DNA of 64,000 nucleotides from Pyrus communis (taxonomy: Eukaryota > Streptophyta > Magnoliopsida > Rosales > Rosaceae): assembly GCF_963583255.1 (NCBI RefSeq), contig NC_084806.1:11682817-11746816 (forward strand). The letters run 5' to 3'. A model generated the notes under the pieces. That model was given only the letters and a program-made list of their open reading frames with translations. It was not told the DNA's origin and made no database searches. Shown here piece by piece: positions 44,296 to 56,605 of this stretch; position 1 is the first letter of the stretch, and each line of letters starts with the position of its first letter. The position numbers and the translations under genes are program-made.

Positions 44296-46711
44296 TGATA
44301 GGAGCATATTCATGCGACTTAAATGGCTTGTTCTCGTGCATTTACGTTATGTTTCTCTCGTTATTTTAGTCCTTTATGCTTCTTTTGTGTGTTTTCAGGT
44401 TCTAAGGGCCTAGGGAGCAAGAAAGTGCATTTTGAGGCCATTTGGAGCATTTTTGGGCATGGATTGGATAGCTTATCCATGGAGCCAAGAGGATGGACGA
44501 ATTTGAAGGCCTTGTATGCACTTGAAGACACAACACATTATGCCATACAAACCAACCTATTTTAGGCCCATTCTATGTACTTAAACCCTAGCCCTTTAAA
44601 CTAGTTCATTTATCACTTATCAAACCATTCACTTATCACTCACCACATATCATATATTTATTACTTATCATATCATTCATTCATCTACATATCAATAACC
44701 ACTTATCTTATCACTCAACATATCATACACTTATCACTCATCACACTTCATTATTACACCACCATTCATTCTTTAAAACACAAACAACATTCACATGCAA
44801 ACACAAGCTTTAACCAACAAACAAAACAGCCAACACATGCACCAAAACACCTTTGCCGTGGCCTTCACTCCCCCTTGCATTTTCAGCCATTCCACTTCAT
44901 CATTACACCACCTTCTCCATCTTTAATCACATGCACCACTAATTCAACACATGCACTTGTTCCTCCATTAAATCAACCACATTCATCACCAAAGAACCTT
45001 TGTGCCGTGAGTTCCATTGCATTTCCAGCATCCTCACATGCATTCCCTTCACATTCACTCACATGCATTCCCTTCACATTCACCCACATGCACATTCAAT
45101 CATTCACACATCCACCACTCATTCTTCATCATTTCAACCACCTACATGCATTAATTATTAAACTCTTCATCATTGCATCCAGAAAATGAGCAAGAAAGCT
45201 TCCCAAACACATGCAAATCCATCCATGCCGTGGGTTCCCTTTGCTCCCCTTGTGCAATTCCAGTTTTCACATGTGTCCTAGCTGTTTTTCCATCATTCCT
45301 CCACACAAATGCTTAAACAAACAGCCATATGTTCCCTCCACCACCCCTATAAATACCCTAGCATTCATTCATTCACTCCCCATTCAATTCATATCTCATA
45401 TTTCCATTCACAACACTTCACACAACACAAATACCATTCCATTGCCGTGAGTCCCATTCCATTTTCTGTGCAGTTTTTCTCCTTCATTGCAGCCACTATC
45501 CAACCACTTCCCATCCCTCCAAAACACTTCACATAATCCCCAAAGCTCACTTAGACCTTGTGCTACAACAACGAGGAAGAAAAGAGTGCCTAAACGTTCA
45601 TACAATTCAAGTTTGAGTTGTTGGAATTTTTAGGTGTTTCTTTGATTTCAAAGTTTAAATTTAATTCTCTTTGTTTTGTACGTATGAGAATGGAAGAGAA
45701 GAGTGCCTAAACGTTCATACAATTCAAGTTTGAGTTGTTGGAATGTTTAGGGGTTTCTTTGATTTCAAAGTTATGAGGAACTAAACCCCCTTTAGCTAGG
45801 GGGTGATTCGAAACTATGTTTATATTTGCAATATGAATTGATTACTTTTGGTTGGTATTTCATAAGTTGTGGATTCAATTCGTTTAACTGTTTGATTGAT
45901 AAATTATTTATGTATGTTCATTAAGATTGCAAGCTTAATTTTCATGCATGAATATGACGCTAGAATATAAGTGAGTTTCACCTAATCGTTATGAACTTAT
46001 ATTCACAAGTAGTGGAGGTTGCTTATAAACAATCGCGTTAAACGAATTCTTGGCATAAGTTTCATGCGTATTCCATAGTAACGAATGCCTCGTCGATGTT
46101 TATGATTTCCGTTGAACTTAATGATCTTTGTTGAATGTCTCTATCATTAGTATTCCATAGTTAGGGACTTTGATTAAGAATAATTTGGTTGTAATGCGTA
46201 TTCCATTCAATCCAATGAATCTAGGGAAATCTGAAAGTTAATTTAAGCGAACCTAATTAACTTGGAGCATTGAGTTTCATAATTTATCGAAAGACCAACC
46301 GAAAATCAATCTTGTATTGCAAGTGTAACATGTGTGGAGAAGAACCCCTTGGCTATTCCATCATCCATATTTTCATCACATTCATATTTACGTTTATTCG
46401 TTTTACAATTTGCTTAGTTTATTAACTTGTTTTGTTATTTCAATTTTCGTCAAATCAAACTTCCCCCCCCTTATTTTGTTAAGTCTTAATCATTTGATTT
46501 GTCTTATTTTATGTTTTTAAAGTATTTGGAGTCTTTTGAACTTGTTTTGAGTCTTTTAAGTTTGTCTTAGTGTTTTAAAAGTTAGTTTTATTTATTTAAG
46601 TCAAGTGTTTAGCATCCCTAGTTAATCCCCGGTTAGAACGATCCCTACTTACATCATTACTACAATTGTCACAAATAGGGTTTAATTTGTATGCGTATAA
46701 TGCTCGCATCA
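44296..46711 (+). repeat. Athila 5' LTR
   Basis: 2416 bp. It has a C/A-rich U3 (44620-45340) with many 'cacttatcac' and 'cacatgcattccc' repeats and a TATA box TATAAATA at 45348-45355 in 'cccctataaataccctagc'. The U5 part holds an ~80 bp duplication (about 45571-45655 and 45690-45775) around 'gagtgcctaaacgttcatac'. The 80-104 codon frames inside are also present in the 3' LTR and look like chance. Confidence 0.93.
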
Positions 46712-46716
46712 AATTT

Positions 46717-46733
46717 TGGCGCCGTTGCCGGGG
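46717..46733 (+). promoter_or_regulatory. Primer-binding site of the Athila element (tRNA-Asp)
   Basis: TGGCGCCGTTGCCGGGG, the complement of the 3' end of plant tRNA-Asp including CCA, 5 bp after the LTR. This is the characteristic primer site of Athila/Tat elements. Confidence 0.9.
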
Positions 46734-46842
46734 ATTAGCAAAGTTGCTAATCCCTTGTCTTTATTTTTATATTTTGTTTTTCGTGCATTCTTATTTCAGA
46801 TTCTTAGTTTGTTTGTTTCCTTGTTTTTTTTAGGTACTGTGT

Positions 46843-49800
46843 ATGACTCGTAGCTCTCGTCCTATTATAGAGAACATCTCCGACTTTGACGGTGATTTTG
46901 AACGCACTTTGAGGAGAACGAGGAGTCAACAAGAGCCACCACAACCGCCACCACAACCTGGGCTTGAAGAAGACGAAGTAGGTGAAGAAGAAAAGCCCAC
47001 GGATCAAATTTTTGAAGAAGAACAAGCCATGGCAGCAGATAATAGAACCATCAAGGAGCTTTCGGCCTCGGGTTTGGCCAATGCAGACCCTCTTTGCATT
47101 CAATACCCCGCGGCTGCCCAAGGCAAGACCGATGAATTTGAACTCAAATCCAGTTTGTTACACCATATTCCGAAGTTCCATGGCTTGTCTATGGAAGACC
47201 CCAACAAACACTTGAAGGAGTTCGAGGTGGTTTGTTCGAGCATGACCCCCGTCAATGTGGATGGGAGTATATTGAAGATGAAGGCCTTTCCATTTTCACT
47301 TATGGACAAGGCCAAAGATTGGCTCTACGAACTAGCCCCGGGAACTGTGACTTCGTGGGAGAGTATGAAGTGTGCTTTCTTGGAGAAATTCTTCCCTACT
47401 TCGAGAGTGATTCTCCTACGGAAGAAAATTAGTGGTATTCAACAGAATCATGGTGAGACATTCCCGGCTTATTATGAGCGCTTCAAGGGCCTTGTAGCTT
47501 CATGTCCTCAACATCAAATGAAGGAGGAACTTCTCCTTCAATATTTCTATGAGGGCCTTCTTCCTATCGAACGTCAAATGCTTGATGCATCAGCGGGAGG
47601 AGCATTGGTGGACAAAACACCAAGGGATGCCAAGAATCTCATAGCCAACCGAGCGCTCAACGCCCAACAATATGAAGGAGTGGGCCAAAGGGAAGTCCCA
47701 CGGCAACAAAGTGTAAATGAGGTGAGTGCTATTTCTGAAATTCAATCACAACTTGCTAATCTTACTTCTCTTGTTTCTCAGGTTGTAATTGGTCCAAAAA
47801 CACAAGAACACCAAGTTTGTGGCGTGTGCTCAATTCAAGGGCATCCATCCGACAAGTGCCCTCAACTAATCGAGAATGGTGGGTGGGAATCTGCCAATGC
47901 CATGGGCTATGGGAATCAAAACCAACCAAGGAACGATCCATATTCTAACACATATAATCCAGGTTGGAGAGACCATCCAAACTTCAAATGGAGGGAGCCA
48001 CAACAAGCTGCCCAACAAGGAGGATTTAGGCCAAACCCCCCTGGTTTTTATTCCAAGCCGTATGCACCCCAACAACCCCAACAACCTTCGGCATCATCTC
48101 ATTCAGGTACGTCCTTGGGAAGTGATCAAGCTATGCAATTACTAACCTCTATTTCGCAGGGGTTGCAAAATCAAAACAACCGGATAGCAAATAACGAGAA
48201 GGAGATGACAGATATGAAGAAACAAATAGGGCAGATTTCTGAGTTCCTTGGACAGATTAGAGAGCAAGGAAAGCTTCCTAGCTCAACCACAGTCAATCCA
48301 AAGGGAGGATTCGAATCCGCCAAGGCCATCACCCTAAGGGGTGGAAAAGAAGTTGGGACCGAGCCAAACAATCCCAAATCTGCCCAGAAAGTAGATGAAG
48401 AGACAACACAACCTGAGGCAGATCACCCTAACTCGGCCAAATCAGGTAATTTAAGTTCAAATTCATGTACTTCACGTCCTAATCTGCCCAATGTACCTTT
48501 TCCTCGCAGGTTCATGCAAGAAAAAAAGGAAGAAAGCGAGAAGGACATTCTTGAAACGTTCCGGAAGGTGCAAGTGAACATACCGCTTCTCGATGCAATC
48601 AAACAGGTTCCAAAGTATGCTAAATTCCTCAAGGACCTATGCAATACAAAGAGAAGAAGGGCAAACAAAGAGGTAGTGAAGGTAAGCGAGAATGTGTCCG
48701 CTGTTTTGCAACGTAAACTGCCTACCAAGTGCAAAGACCCCGGTAGTTTCACGATTCCTTGTGTGATTGGACATAATCGTTTTGAACATGCCATGCTTGA
48801 TTTAGGTGCATCCATAAATGTCATGCCTTATTCTATTTATGCATCTATGAATTTGGGTGAATTAAAACAAGATGGTGTAATTATACAATTGGCCGATCGT
48901 TCTAACGCGTATCCAAAAGGAGTTTTGGAAGATGTGCTTGTGCAGGTGAACCATTTAATTTTTCCGGCTGATTTCTACGTCCTAGACATGGAGGATTCAG
49001 CCCATTCTACATCTTTGCCGATTCTCCTTGGTAGGCCATTCATGAAGACGGCCCGAACGAAGATTGATGTATACAAAGGCACCTTGACAATGGAATTCGA
49101 TGGGGAAGTGATTGATTTTAATATTTCTGAAACTATGAGATATCCCGTTGATGACCATTCTTGTTTTTCCATTGATGTTATCGATTCTTTGGCGCAGGTA
49201 TACCTTGAAGAATTGAACGAGGACGCCCTGGAAACAACCATCACTAAGGCCATAGAGCGCAAAAATGAAGGATTTGGGCCAATGCAAGGCCGCGGCAAGG
49301 AGGAGGAATTCTTTGCAATGGGTTCTAGTGAAGAAATAATTGAGGTTGTGGCAGCCCTTGAGTCATTGCCACAACAATATGGTAAGGTTCCACTCTCACT
49401 TTCAAATTCAGTTTCCACTAAGATGCTACCTTCTGTTGTTCAGGCACCATCGCTTGAACTTAAGCCGTTGCCAGACCATTTGAAGTATGTGTTTTTGGGA
49501 GAAGGCGAAACATTGCCCGTCATCATTTCATCAAGTCTCACGGCAATGGAGGAGGAGAAGCTTATGAGGGTGCTGCGAGAGCACAAAACGGCCATAGGGT
49601 GGACTTTGGCCGACATTAAAGGAATAAGCCCTACCACATGCATGCACCGTATACTTCTTGAGGAGGGGACTAAGCCATCCCGAGAGGCTCAACGCCGTCT
49701 CAACCCTCCGATGATGGAAGTGGTGAAGAAGGAAATAATCAAGCTTTTGGATTGCGGAGTGATCTACCCTATCTCCGATAGCCGTTGGGTCTCTCCAGTT

Positions 49801-52362
49801 CAAGTCGTTCCCAAGAAGTCCGGAGTAACTGTTATCAAGAATGATGAGAATGAGCTCGTGCCTACACGCATTCAGACTGGATGGCGAGTATGTATCGATT
49901 ACCGGAAGCTAAATGCCATGACTAGGAAAGATCACTTTCCTTTGCCATTCATCGACCAGATGCTCGAAAGGTTAGCCGGTCATGCTTTTTACTGTTTTCT
50001 TGATGGATACTCTGGATATAACCAAATTGTGATAGCCCCGGATGATCAAGAGAAGACCACATTCACATGTCCCTTTGGAACATTTGCTTATCGTCGCATG
50101 CCATTTGGCTTATGCAACGCACCGGCCACTTTCCAAAGGTGTATGGTAAGTATATTTTCCGATTTTGTTGAAAAGATCATTGAGGTTTTCATGGATGATT
50201 TCAGTGTATTTGGGAGTTCATTTGATAATTGCTTGGATAATTTGACCTTAATTTTGAAACGATGTGTTGAAACTAACCTTGTCTTGAATTGGGAGAAATG
50301 TCACTTTATGGTGAAACAAGGTATAGTTTTAGGACATATTGTTTCAGAAAAAGGAATTGAAGTAGATAAATCGAAAATAGACCTTGTACGTCACTTACCC
50401 TCTCCTACTTCGGTTAGAGAGGTACGTTCGTTTCTTGGCCATGCAGGGTTCTATAGGCGTTTTATCAAGGACTTCTCCAAGATGTCCAACCCTCTTTGCC
50501 GATTGCTTCAAAAAGATGTGCCATTCAAGTTTGATGAAGAGTGTAATTCGGCATTTAACCAACTCAAGGAGAAGCTAGTCTCGGCCCCCATTATTGTACC
50601 TCCAGATTGGAGCCTTCCGTTCGAGCTCATGTGCGATGCATCCGACTATGCATTAGGAGCTGTTCTAGGACAAAGAAGAGACAAGCGGCCGCATGTCATA
50701 TACTATGCCTCTCGGACTCTCAATGATGCCCAATTGAACTACTCCACGACGGAAAAAGAACTTCTAGCTGTGGTTTTTGCTTTAGATAAATTCCGTTCAT
50801 ATTTAATTGGTACTAAAGTAATCGTTTATTCTGATCATGCAGCTTTGAGGTACTTGCTCACGAAAAAGGAAGCAAAGTCGAGGCTTATCCGTTGGATTCT
50901 TCTTCTTCAAGAATTTGATATTGAAATCCGGGATAAGAAAGGAAGCGAGAATGTAGTGGCTGACCATTTAAGCCGAATGATTCACGAGGAGCATGAACAT
51001 GCCGTACCTATCCCTGAAACTTTTCCCGATGAGCAGCTGCTTTCCATTGAGGTAAGTGAACCATGGTATGCAGATTTAGTGAATTACTTGGTGGCTAAAC
51101 AAATTCCAAATGAACTAAACAAGCACCAACGTGATAAGCTTAAAAATGATGCACGTTTCTATGTTTGGGATGACCCTTATTTGTGGAAGTATTGCTCAGA
51201 TCAAATTATACGTAGATGTGTGCATGATTCTGAATTTCACTCAATTCTAAGCTTTTGTCACACATATGCATGTGGTGGTCATTTTGGCACACAACGCACT
51301 GCCCTCAAGGTTTTAGAGTGTGGTTTTTATTGGCCGACTATATTTAGGGATGCTAGAACCTTTTGTATGTCTTGTGATCGTTGCCAACGAATGGGTAACA
51401 TAGGTACCAAGGACCAAATGCCGCAAACCCCTGTCTTTAATGTTGAAATTTTTGATGTTTGGGGCATTGATTTCATGGGCCCTTTCCCTCCATCTTATGG
51501 TTTCACTTATATCTTGCTTCCCGTTGATTATGTTTCTAAATGGGTGGAAGCAAAAGCCACCCGTACTAACGATTCTAAGGTGGTTGCAGATTTCGTGAAA
51601 ACTAACATTTTTGCTAGGTTTGGAATGCCGAGAGTAATCATAAGTGATGGAGGGTCTCACTTTTGCAATCGGACCATTGAGGCGTTGCTAAGAAAGTACC
51701 ATGTCAACCATAAGGTCTCCACACCTTACCATCCTCAAACAAATGGCCAAGCCGAGGTGTCTAACCGAGAAATCAAACAAATTTTGGAGAAGACCGTTGG
51801 ACCAACAAGGAGGGATTGGAGCTTACGTTTAGATGATGCACTGTGGGCATATCGTACGGCATACAAAACACCCATTGGGATGTCACCTTTTCGGCTCGTC
51901 TATGGTAAGCCATGTCATTTGCCCGTAGAGTTAGAGCACAAGGCACATTGGGCCGTGAAGATTTTCAACATGGAAATAGATGCAGCGGGAGTTCATAGGA
52001 AGCTCCAATTGAATGAACTTGAGGAGATTCGGAATGAAGCCTATGAGAATGCCCGGATGTACAAAGCCAAGACCAAAGCATTCCATGATAAAATGATTCG
52101 AACCAAGACCTTCACAGTTGGGCAGAAAGTGTTACTTTTCAACTCTCGCCTACGTTTGTTTCCTGGTAAGTTGCGTTCTAAATGGATTGGCCCGTTTGTT
52201 GTTACTAATGTTTTCCCTCATGGTGCAGTGCAAATCAAAAGTTCAAGGACGCAGCAAGAATTCAAAGTGAATGGGCATCGGTTGAAGCCCTATTACGAGA
52301 TGTTTGAGGAGCATGTCGTGGAGGAGGTACCCCTCCATGCCGTGGAACCTAGTCAAGCTTAA
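46843..52362 (+). CDS. Athila-type gag-pol polyprotein (1839 aa)
   Basis: A single uninterrupted frame. By residue, the gag core lies at about 145-280 ([23 protein letters not shown]) and a CCHC-like knuckle at about 326-340 ([14 protein letters not shown]). The retropepsin region is near 652, with active-site triad DLGAS where most families have DTGA or DSGA. Reverse transcriptase spans about 1000-1180 ([15 protein letters not shown]; catalytic FMDDFSVFG near 1116, the Athila form of YxDD). RNase H is at about 1258-1380 ([29 protein letters not shown]). The integrase H2C2 zinc finger lies at about 1470-1515, followed by the catalytic core from about 1538 ([13 protein letters not shown] ... 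IISDGGSHF ... HPQTNGQAE). The protein drives reverse transcription and integration of the element. No stop or frameshift is present, so the element looks capable of autonomous movement, although expression is unknown. Confidence 0.95.
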   Translation: MTRSSRPIIENISDFDGDFERTLRRTRSQQEPPQPPPQPGLEEDEVGEEEKPTDQIFEEEQAMAADNRTIKELSASGLANADPLCIQYPAAAQGKTDEFELKSSLLHHIPKFHGLSMEDPNKHLKEFEVVCSSMTPVNVDGSILKMKAFPFSLMDKAKDWLYELAPGTVTSWESMKCAFLEKFFPTSRVILLRKKISGIQQNHGETFPAYYERFKGLVASCPQHQMKEELLLQYFYEGLLPIERQMLDASAGGALVDKTPRDAKNLIANRALNAQQYEGVGQREVPRQQSVNEVSAISEIQSQLANLTSLVSQVVIGPKTQEHQVCGVCSIQGHPSDKCPQLIENGGWESANAMGYGNQNQPRNDPYSNTYNPGWRDHPNFKWREPQQAAQQGGFRPNPPGFYSKPYAPQQPQQPSASSHSGTSLGSDQAMQLLTSISQGLQNQNNRIANNEKEMTDMKKQIGQISEFLGQIREQGKLPSSTTVNPKGGFESAKAITLRGGKEVGTEPNNPKSAQKVDEETTQPEADHPNSAKSGNLSSNSCTSRPNLPNVPFPRRFMQEKKEESEKDILETFRKVQVNIPLLDAIKQVPKYAKFLKDLCNTKRRRANKEVVKVSENVSAVLQRKLPTKCKDPGSFTIPCVIGHNRFEHAMLDLGASINVMPYSIYASMNLGELKQDGVIIQLADRSNAYPKGVLEDVLVQVNHLIFPADFYVLDMEDSAHSTSLPILLGRPFMKTARTKIDVYKGTLTMEFDGEVIDFNISETMRYPVDDHSCFSIDVIDSLAQVYLEELNEDALETTITKAIERKNEGFGPMQGRGKEEEFFAMGSSEEIIEVVAALESLPQQYGKVPLSLSNSVSTKMLPSVVQAPSLELKPLPDHLKYVFLGEGETLPVIISSSLTAMEEEKLMRVLREHKTAIGWTLADIKGISPTTCMHRILLEEGTKPSREAQRRLNPPMMEVVKKEIIKLLDCGVIYPISDSRWVSPVQVVPKKSGVTVIKNDENELVPTRIQTGWRVCIDYRKLNAMTRKDHFPLPFIDQMLERLAGHAFYCFLDGYSGYNQIVIAPDDQEKTTFTCPFGTFAYRRMPFGLCNAPATFQRCMVSIFSDFVEKIIEVFMDDFSVFGSSFDNCLDNLTLILKRCVETNLVLNWEKCHFMVKQGIVLGHIVSEKGIEVDKSKIDLVRHLPSPTSVREVRSFLGHAGFYRRFIKDFSKMSNPLCRLLQKDVPFKFDEECNSAFNQLKEKLVSAPIIVPPDWSLPFELMCDASDYALGAVLGQRRDKRPHVIYYASRTLNDAQLNYSTTEKELLAVVFALDKFRSYLIGTKVIVYSDHAALRYLLTKKEAKSRLIRWILLLQEFDIEIRDKKGSENVVADHLSRMIHEEHEHAVPIPETFPDEQLLSIEVSEPWYADLVNYLVAKQIPNELNKHQRDKLKNDARFYVWDDPYLWKYCSDQIIRRCVHDSEFHSILSFCHTYACGGHFGTQRTALKVLECGFYWPTIFRDARTFCMSCDRCQRMGNIGTKDQMPQTPVFNVEIFDVWGIDFMGPFPPSYGFTYILLPVDYVSKWVEAKATRTNDSKVVADFVKTNIFARFGMPRVIISDGGSHFCNRTIEALLRKYHVNHKVSTPYHPQTNGQAEVSNREIKQILEKTVGPTRRDWSLRLDDALWAYRTAYKTPIGMSPFRLVYGKPCHLPVELEHKAHWAVKIFNMEIDAAGVHRKLQLNELEEIRNEAYENARMYKAKTKAFHDKMIRTKTFTVGQKVLLFNSRLRLFPGKLRSKWIGPFVVTNVFPHGAVQIKSSRTQQEFKVNGHRLKPYYEMFEEHVVEEVPLHAVEPSQA

Positions 52363-52722
52363 ACGGTGGTACCGTCCGGCTGCAAGACGTAAAAGAAAGC
52401 GCTTCGTGGGAGGCAACCCATGCATCCGAATAGAGAAGAACTTGGAAACCCCTTTAAGAGACTTATTTTTATTCCTTTCTTTTTCTTTACTGCCTTTACT
52501 TTGCTTTCTTTCTCGTATTTGTTTATTTGCTTGCTCTGTTGTGACTTTCTGCTTAAAACATTGAGGACAAAGTTTGATTTAAGTGTGGGGGGGGTAAACA
52601 ATTTGTATTTGCATGAATTTCGTGGGATTTATTCACCTTTCACTTAGAATGTTGTTTCTTGCTGTTTTAAGCATTTTTAGAGTGTTTTAGTGTGTTTTAT
52701 AGTGTCTTGGTATAAAACTCCG

Positions 52723-52760
<38 letters not shown>

Positions 52761-52942
52761 CTTTTGAAAAAACCCAAAAATATGTGTTTTTAGAGTCATT
52801 TGAGTCATTTTGTTGCTATTTCGTTTCTGCCTTGTTAGGTTGTTTAGTTGTTATTGTTTGTTTGTTTATTAATTGTGTGAGTTTATGATTGTAACATTGA
52901 GAAAATGTTTGATTTATTGATAGGCACTGCTAAACAAAGAAA
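52363..52942 (+). other. Athila post-pol spacer with first PPT-like repeat
   Basis: Holds direct repeat R1 (52551-52790): acattgaggacaaagtttga, taagtgtggggggggtaa, and 'cttgctgttttaagc'. An A-tract of over 20 bases follows at about 52731-52758. No protein is recognised. R1 is matched by R2 at 54858-55090. Confidence 0.6.
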
Positions 52943-52951
52943 GATGGTGCT

Positions 52952-53629
52952 TCACAAAGGTTGTTTGCTTGAGGCCCCACTACGTGGCTTTACTCTTGAA
53001 GCGGAAGGCGTAGGAACAGAAGGCATCGGAGCGGAAGGCGTAGGAACAGAAGGCATCGGAGTGGGAGGCATCGAAGATAGAGCATTCCAGGCCTCAATAC
53101 TTGGCCAAGCGCTGGATGAGCCAGGAAAAAGGTGCCTCTGGAGGAAAGACGAGAACCTTTGACGGTCACTGTGAATCCGACCTTCAGACTCTTGCAGCTC
53201 ATCAAGTTTCCTCTTCATGCCCGTCGAATAGTTGTTTGCAAGCACGTGCAAACTTCTATTCTCATACTTCAGCTGCTGGATCTCCTGCTTGAGACTTTCC
53301 ACCTCTGCCATCAATGATTCCACCTGACGGGAGCGGGCAAGCAGGCGTTGGCCCATGTTGGACACAGAACTCGCACACTGAACACTAAGTGCGAGGGACT
53401 CTTGAACGGCCAACTCATCGGACCGTCCTGACAGCAGCCTACTATCTTTCGGAGTGAGGAGGTTCCTAGCTACTATTGTAGCTGTTGTGGCGTCCTGCAT
53501 CACGGAGTCTTCACCTGTGAGAGGACCGTTAGAAGAAAAGAAAGAAGGGCGCCATACGTTACCTTGACGCGGCGCGCCCGCATCACTGCTAAGGTTTAAT
53601 TCCAAGCTAAGGTTCGATGAGTTTGCCAT
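52952..53629 (-). CDS. Antisense ORF of the Athila element: 225-aa coiled-coil protein of unknown function
   Basis: A complete frame on the strand opposite to gag-pol, starting MANSSNLSLELNLSSDAG. Residues about 20-45 are a polar segment (VWRPSFFSSNGPL). Residues about 95-155 form a probable coiled coil (RQVESLMAEVESLKQEIQQL, then KYENRSLHVLA and MKRKLDELQESEG). The C-terminus (about 185-210) contains a tandem MPSVPTPSA repeat, with the underlying DNA repeated ('ggcgtaggaacagaaggcat'). I see no signal peptide, membrane segment or enzymatic motif. The upstream 600 bp on the same strand is promoter-like (G-box, repeats). I do not recognise a named family; I have an impression that similar frames exist in other rosaceous retrotransposons, but cannot confirm it. 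Some large gypsy elements carry an extra ORF, sense or antisense, outside gag-pol. Confidence 0.6.
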   Translation of the reverse strand: MANSSNLSLELNLSSDAGAPRQGNVWRPSFFSSNGPLTGEDSVMQDATTATIVARNLLTPKDSRLLSGRSDELAVQESLALSVQCASSVSNMGQRLLARSRQVESLMAEVESLKQEIQQLKYENRSLHVLANNYSTGMKRKLDELQESEGRIHSDRQRFSSFLQRHLFPGSSSAWPSIEAWNALSSMPPTPMPSVPTPSAPMPSVPTPSASRVKPRSGASSKQPL

Positions 53630-54500
53630 TTTTCAAAAGTGTTCAAGGGGTGGATGGAATTAATTCTCAAAGGGCCGGAGTCGATTTTTCAAGAATGGGA
53701 TTTCTTCAGAGTGTATTTGTTGGGGTGATCGATAGCTCCATAAAAAGCCATGGCGACGCGTCCACCGATTCAGAGATCCGGATTTTCCTCCGCAAATTTC
53801 GACGACGCATTCGCGGCTTTTCAGAAAACGCGCTCAGCTTTGTCAAAAGATATCTGACAAAGCTGATAACACGTGGAGGCCATCATCTCAATTACACGTC
53901 TTTAGCCGACAAGCACAAAGTTCGGCGACGCTTTCTCTGCTTTTCAGAAAACGCGTGCAGCTTTGTCAAAAGAGCCGCACCCGTGACTACTTTTGCCATG
54001 CAGAAATCGAAGAGCCGTTCGTTCAGAAATCGAAGAGACGTCTGTCGACAAAGGGTAAAAGAGCAGTACCACCACTTTCTATTCAGAAAATCCCTATATT
54101 TGTCGACCTTCATCTCTTATGGCAAGGCAGACTTGAAGAAAATGCCCACCAACTCTCTCTCACCTCTGAGGGCGCACTCCCAGCAAAGCCTTTTGAATTA
54201 CTCAAAATTTTCTTCTTCCCCAAAGATGATACCAGACGCCTGGAGTAAAGATGACCCAGGAGGAAATGCATGTGCTGATTCATGCACCGCTTCTTCAAAA
54301 GCAAAGGTATCTCATATCATAAAGGTCAAAAGCAAAAGTATCTCATATCATGCTCTTTCCCTGTCTTTTTCTTTGTCCTTGTTCTTACTCGCATGGCAAA
54401 GTGAAAGAAGCAATCAGCCGGCACTTGGAGTCAGTCTTCCGATCTGGAGCCAACTGCCTGGAACCTATTCCTGATTGCTTACCTAGCGTTGCTCTCGAGT
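53630..54500 (-). promoter_or_regulatory. Promoter-like upstream region of the antisense ORF
   Basis: It includes a CACGTG G-box at 53870-53875, about 241 bp before the antisense start, and a ~48 bp direct repeat at 53801-53850 and 53926-53974 (cttttcagaaaacgcg, then 'cagctttgtcaaaaga'). The region is less AT-rich than its surroundings. A 285-codon plus-strand frame (53617-54474) covers the same DNA. It encodes the repeat twice (FSENALSFVKR / FSENACSFVKR) and is basic with one hydrophobic stretch near residue 250. I think it is a by-product of the repeats, but a sense protein cannot be excluded. Confidence 0.4.
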
Positions 54501-55787
54501 AGTCATCTTCAACGGTTGATACACTTCCAGAGAAGGGACCACTCCTGCAAAGATTGAACAAAGAAACAGATAAAGGGGGAAAGCTCAGACCTTCGGGGAA
54601 GACCAAAAGAACCATCATGCTGCCCAGTTCAAGAAGTAGCACAAAGGAAAATCAACGATGGGCAGAAACCAGTTCAAGAGTAAGCATGTGGAATCACAAA
54701 GATCAAAAGCCTCAATGCAATTACCAAGGAGAAGATGGAATTTACACTCTATAACCAGATTTGCGTCTCTAAACTCTTCTCTTTGTTAATTACATTCTGC
54801 CATGTTTAGTATGTTTAAGTGTTTTTTTGTGTATTTACTTATGTTTTGTGTGAATCTATGCTTAAAACATTGAGGACAATGTTTGATTTAAGTGTGGGGG
54901 GGTAACTAATGTTGTTAATGCAAATTCGTGGGATTTTATCACCCATAACTTCAAATATTGTTCCTTGCTGTTTTAAGGTGTTTTTAAGTTGTTTTAGAGT
55001 GTTTTAGTATGTTTTGTTTTTATAACTCCGAAAAGCACATAAAAATTTGAAAAATTGTTTTGAAAAACCTAAAAAGAGTGTTTTGAGTCGTTTTTTTTGA
55101 GTTTGTGTCTTAGGGTACCTTCCAACACAATGATAAGGATTTGGTTTGTAATTGCATGACGGTTAAAAAGAGTTATTAACATAGAGAAAAGTTTGATTTA
55201 CTCTTGGTATATGCTTGGTTATGGTTATAATGTATGACTTCACATGCAATCATAAAAGAAAAATTCGTTTTTGTAACATGCTTGAAGGAAGGAATTCAAA
55301 CAAACGCTACAACCCTGTGAGACTCGAGCCATTACCTTCTTTGGAGAGTTATTTTCTGTGATTCTGTGTTTTCTAAAGTTGTTGCATGATCTCATTATTC
55401 CTTGCTTGGTTGCTACTTAGGATGCAATTGTATCATGATAGAACTAAATGCCAGAACTTATATTCGTTTCATTCAAAGCATGACATTGAATTGCATAACA
55501 TATATCAAGATGAAGTTGTGTAGTTGCCACCATAACCAAATAGCCTTACTTCCCATATTTCGTATTTGTTGTAAGTTTTAACCCCGTTGAGCCGCGTTTA
55601 GCCTATTTTCTTTGCTAACCACATCACCCCTTACCTAGCCTAGAGTAGGACCATCCGTACCCTTTGTTCTTGAAAGATAGTGAGCATGACTTAATTGAAT
55701 TCCTTTTTATTAATATGTTGCAGAAAATAAGTGTGGGGGAAGGGATTTTTGTGTGTATGTATGTGCCTAAGTCTTAAATGAGGCACG

Positions 55788-55828
<41 letters not shown>

Positions 55829-56605
55829 GAAAATAAGTGAGAATGGACTCACAAGTGTGATTGTTGATGAAAGGGCCCAAAAAGTTTGAATATAGCCCTA
55901 AGTTTTGTGACTTCCCCTTGGGTGTTCAAAGTTAACTTCTGCGTTCTAAAGGAAATTCTAAGTGCCTAATTCAATACTTTGCTCACTATTGCTTTAAGAA
56001 CGTTTGTGTACTCTACCTTTCTTTGTTAAACCATTACCCTTAGCCCCGTTACATCCCTCAACTTCTATCTTGAGTGTTATGTGTTTCAATTTGCGGAGTT
56101 TGAAATTGATATGAGCTTATGGAATCACTGGTTCTCATTCTAAGTAGTAGCATTCCATTCATGAGATCATATTCATGTCATTATCGTAAATCCAGAAAAT
56201 GCTTTCTTTGTTATAACATATGTGAGATACTAGTCTTTCATGTTTACATCAATCTTCTCACATATACCTAGTGTAGGGAGTGTAGTCAGAAAATCTGTGT
56301 GAAAAACGAGTGCATATCTTGTAAGGATTTGAGCAAATTCTCTAAGGCATGTTACTACATTCAAAACATGGTTTTAAATGCTTAATTGTGAAATAGTATG
56401 TGGTGACTATGATTAAGAATGTACTTAAGTGTGAAGATGACTAAAATCTGTGAGAATGATGATTTTTAACATGTCATGTGCATTGGAAATCCCTAAGACG
56501 GTTGTTGGAAGGTTTAGGTTGTGTTTTACGTGTTTAGTGTCGTTTTGTTTATTTGTTTTATTCTGTTTTGCTCGAGGACTAGCAAAAGCTAAGTGTGGGG
56601 GTATT
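54501..56605 (+). other. Athila 3' non-coding region with second PPT-like repeat and polypurine tract
   Basis: Direct repeat R2 (54858-55090) repeats R1: acattgaggacaatgtttga, taagtgtgggggggtaact, ccttgctgttttaagg, ataactccgaaaa. A further 'aagtgtgggggaaggg' lies at about 55728 and the terminal tract 'aagtgtgggggtatt' at 56591-56605, directly before the 3' LTR. An A-tract of about 38 bases is at 55789-55826. No env-like frame is recognised. Confidence 0.6.

Noticed and set aside
44875..45536. Several 75-104 codon plus-strand frames in the Athila LTRs (repeated at 57185-57846)
   Set aside because: They arise from C/A-rich low-complexity sequence with few stops, are identical in both LTRs because the LTRs are, and show no domain.
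46804..49803. Minus-strand frames of 70-150 codons opposite Athila gag-pol
   Set aside because: They mirror codon usage of the sense gene; no independent motif or promoter is visible.
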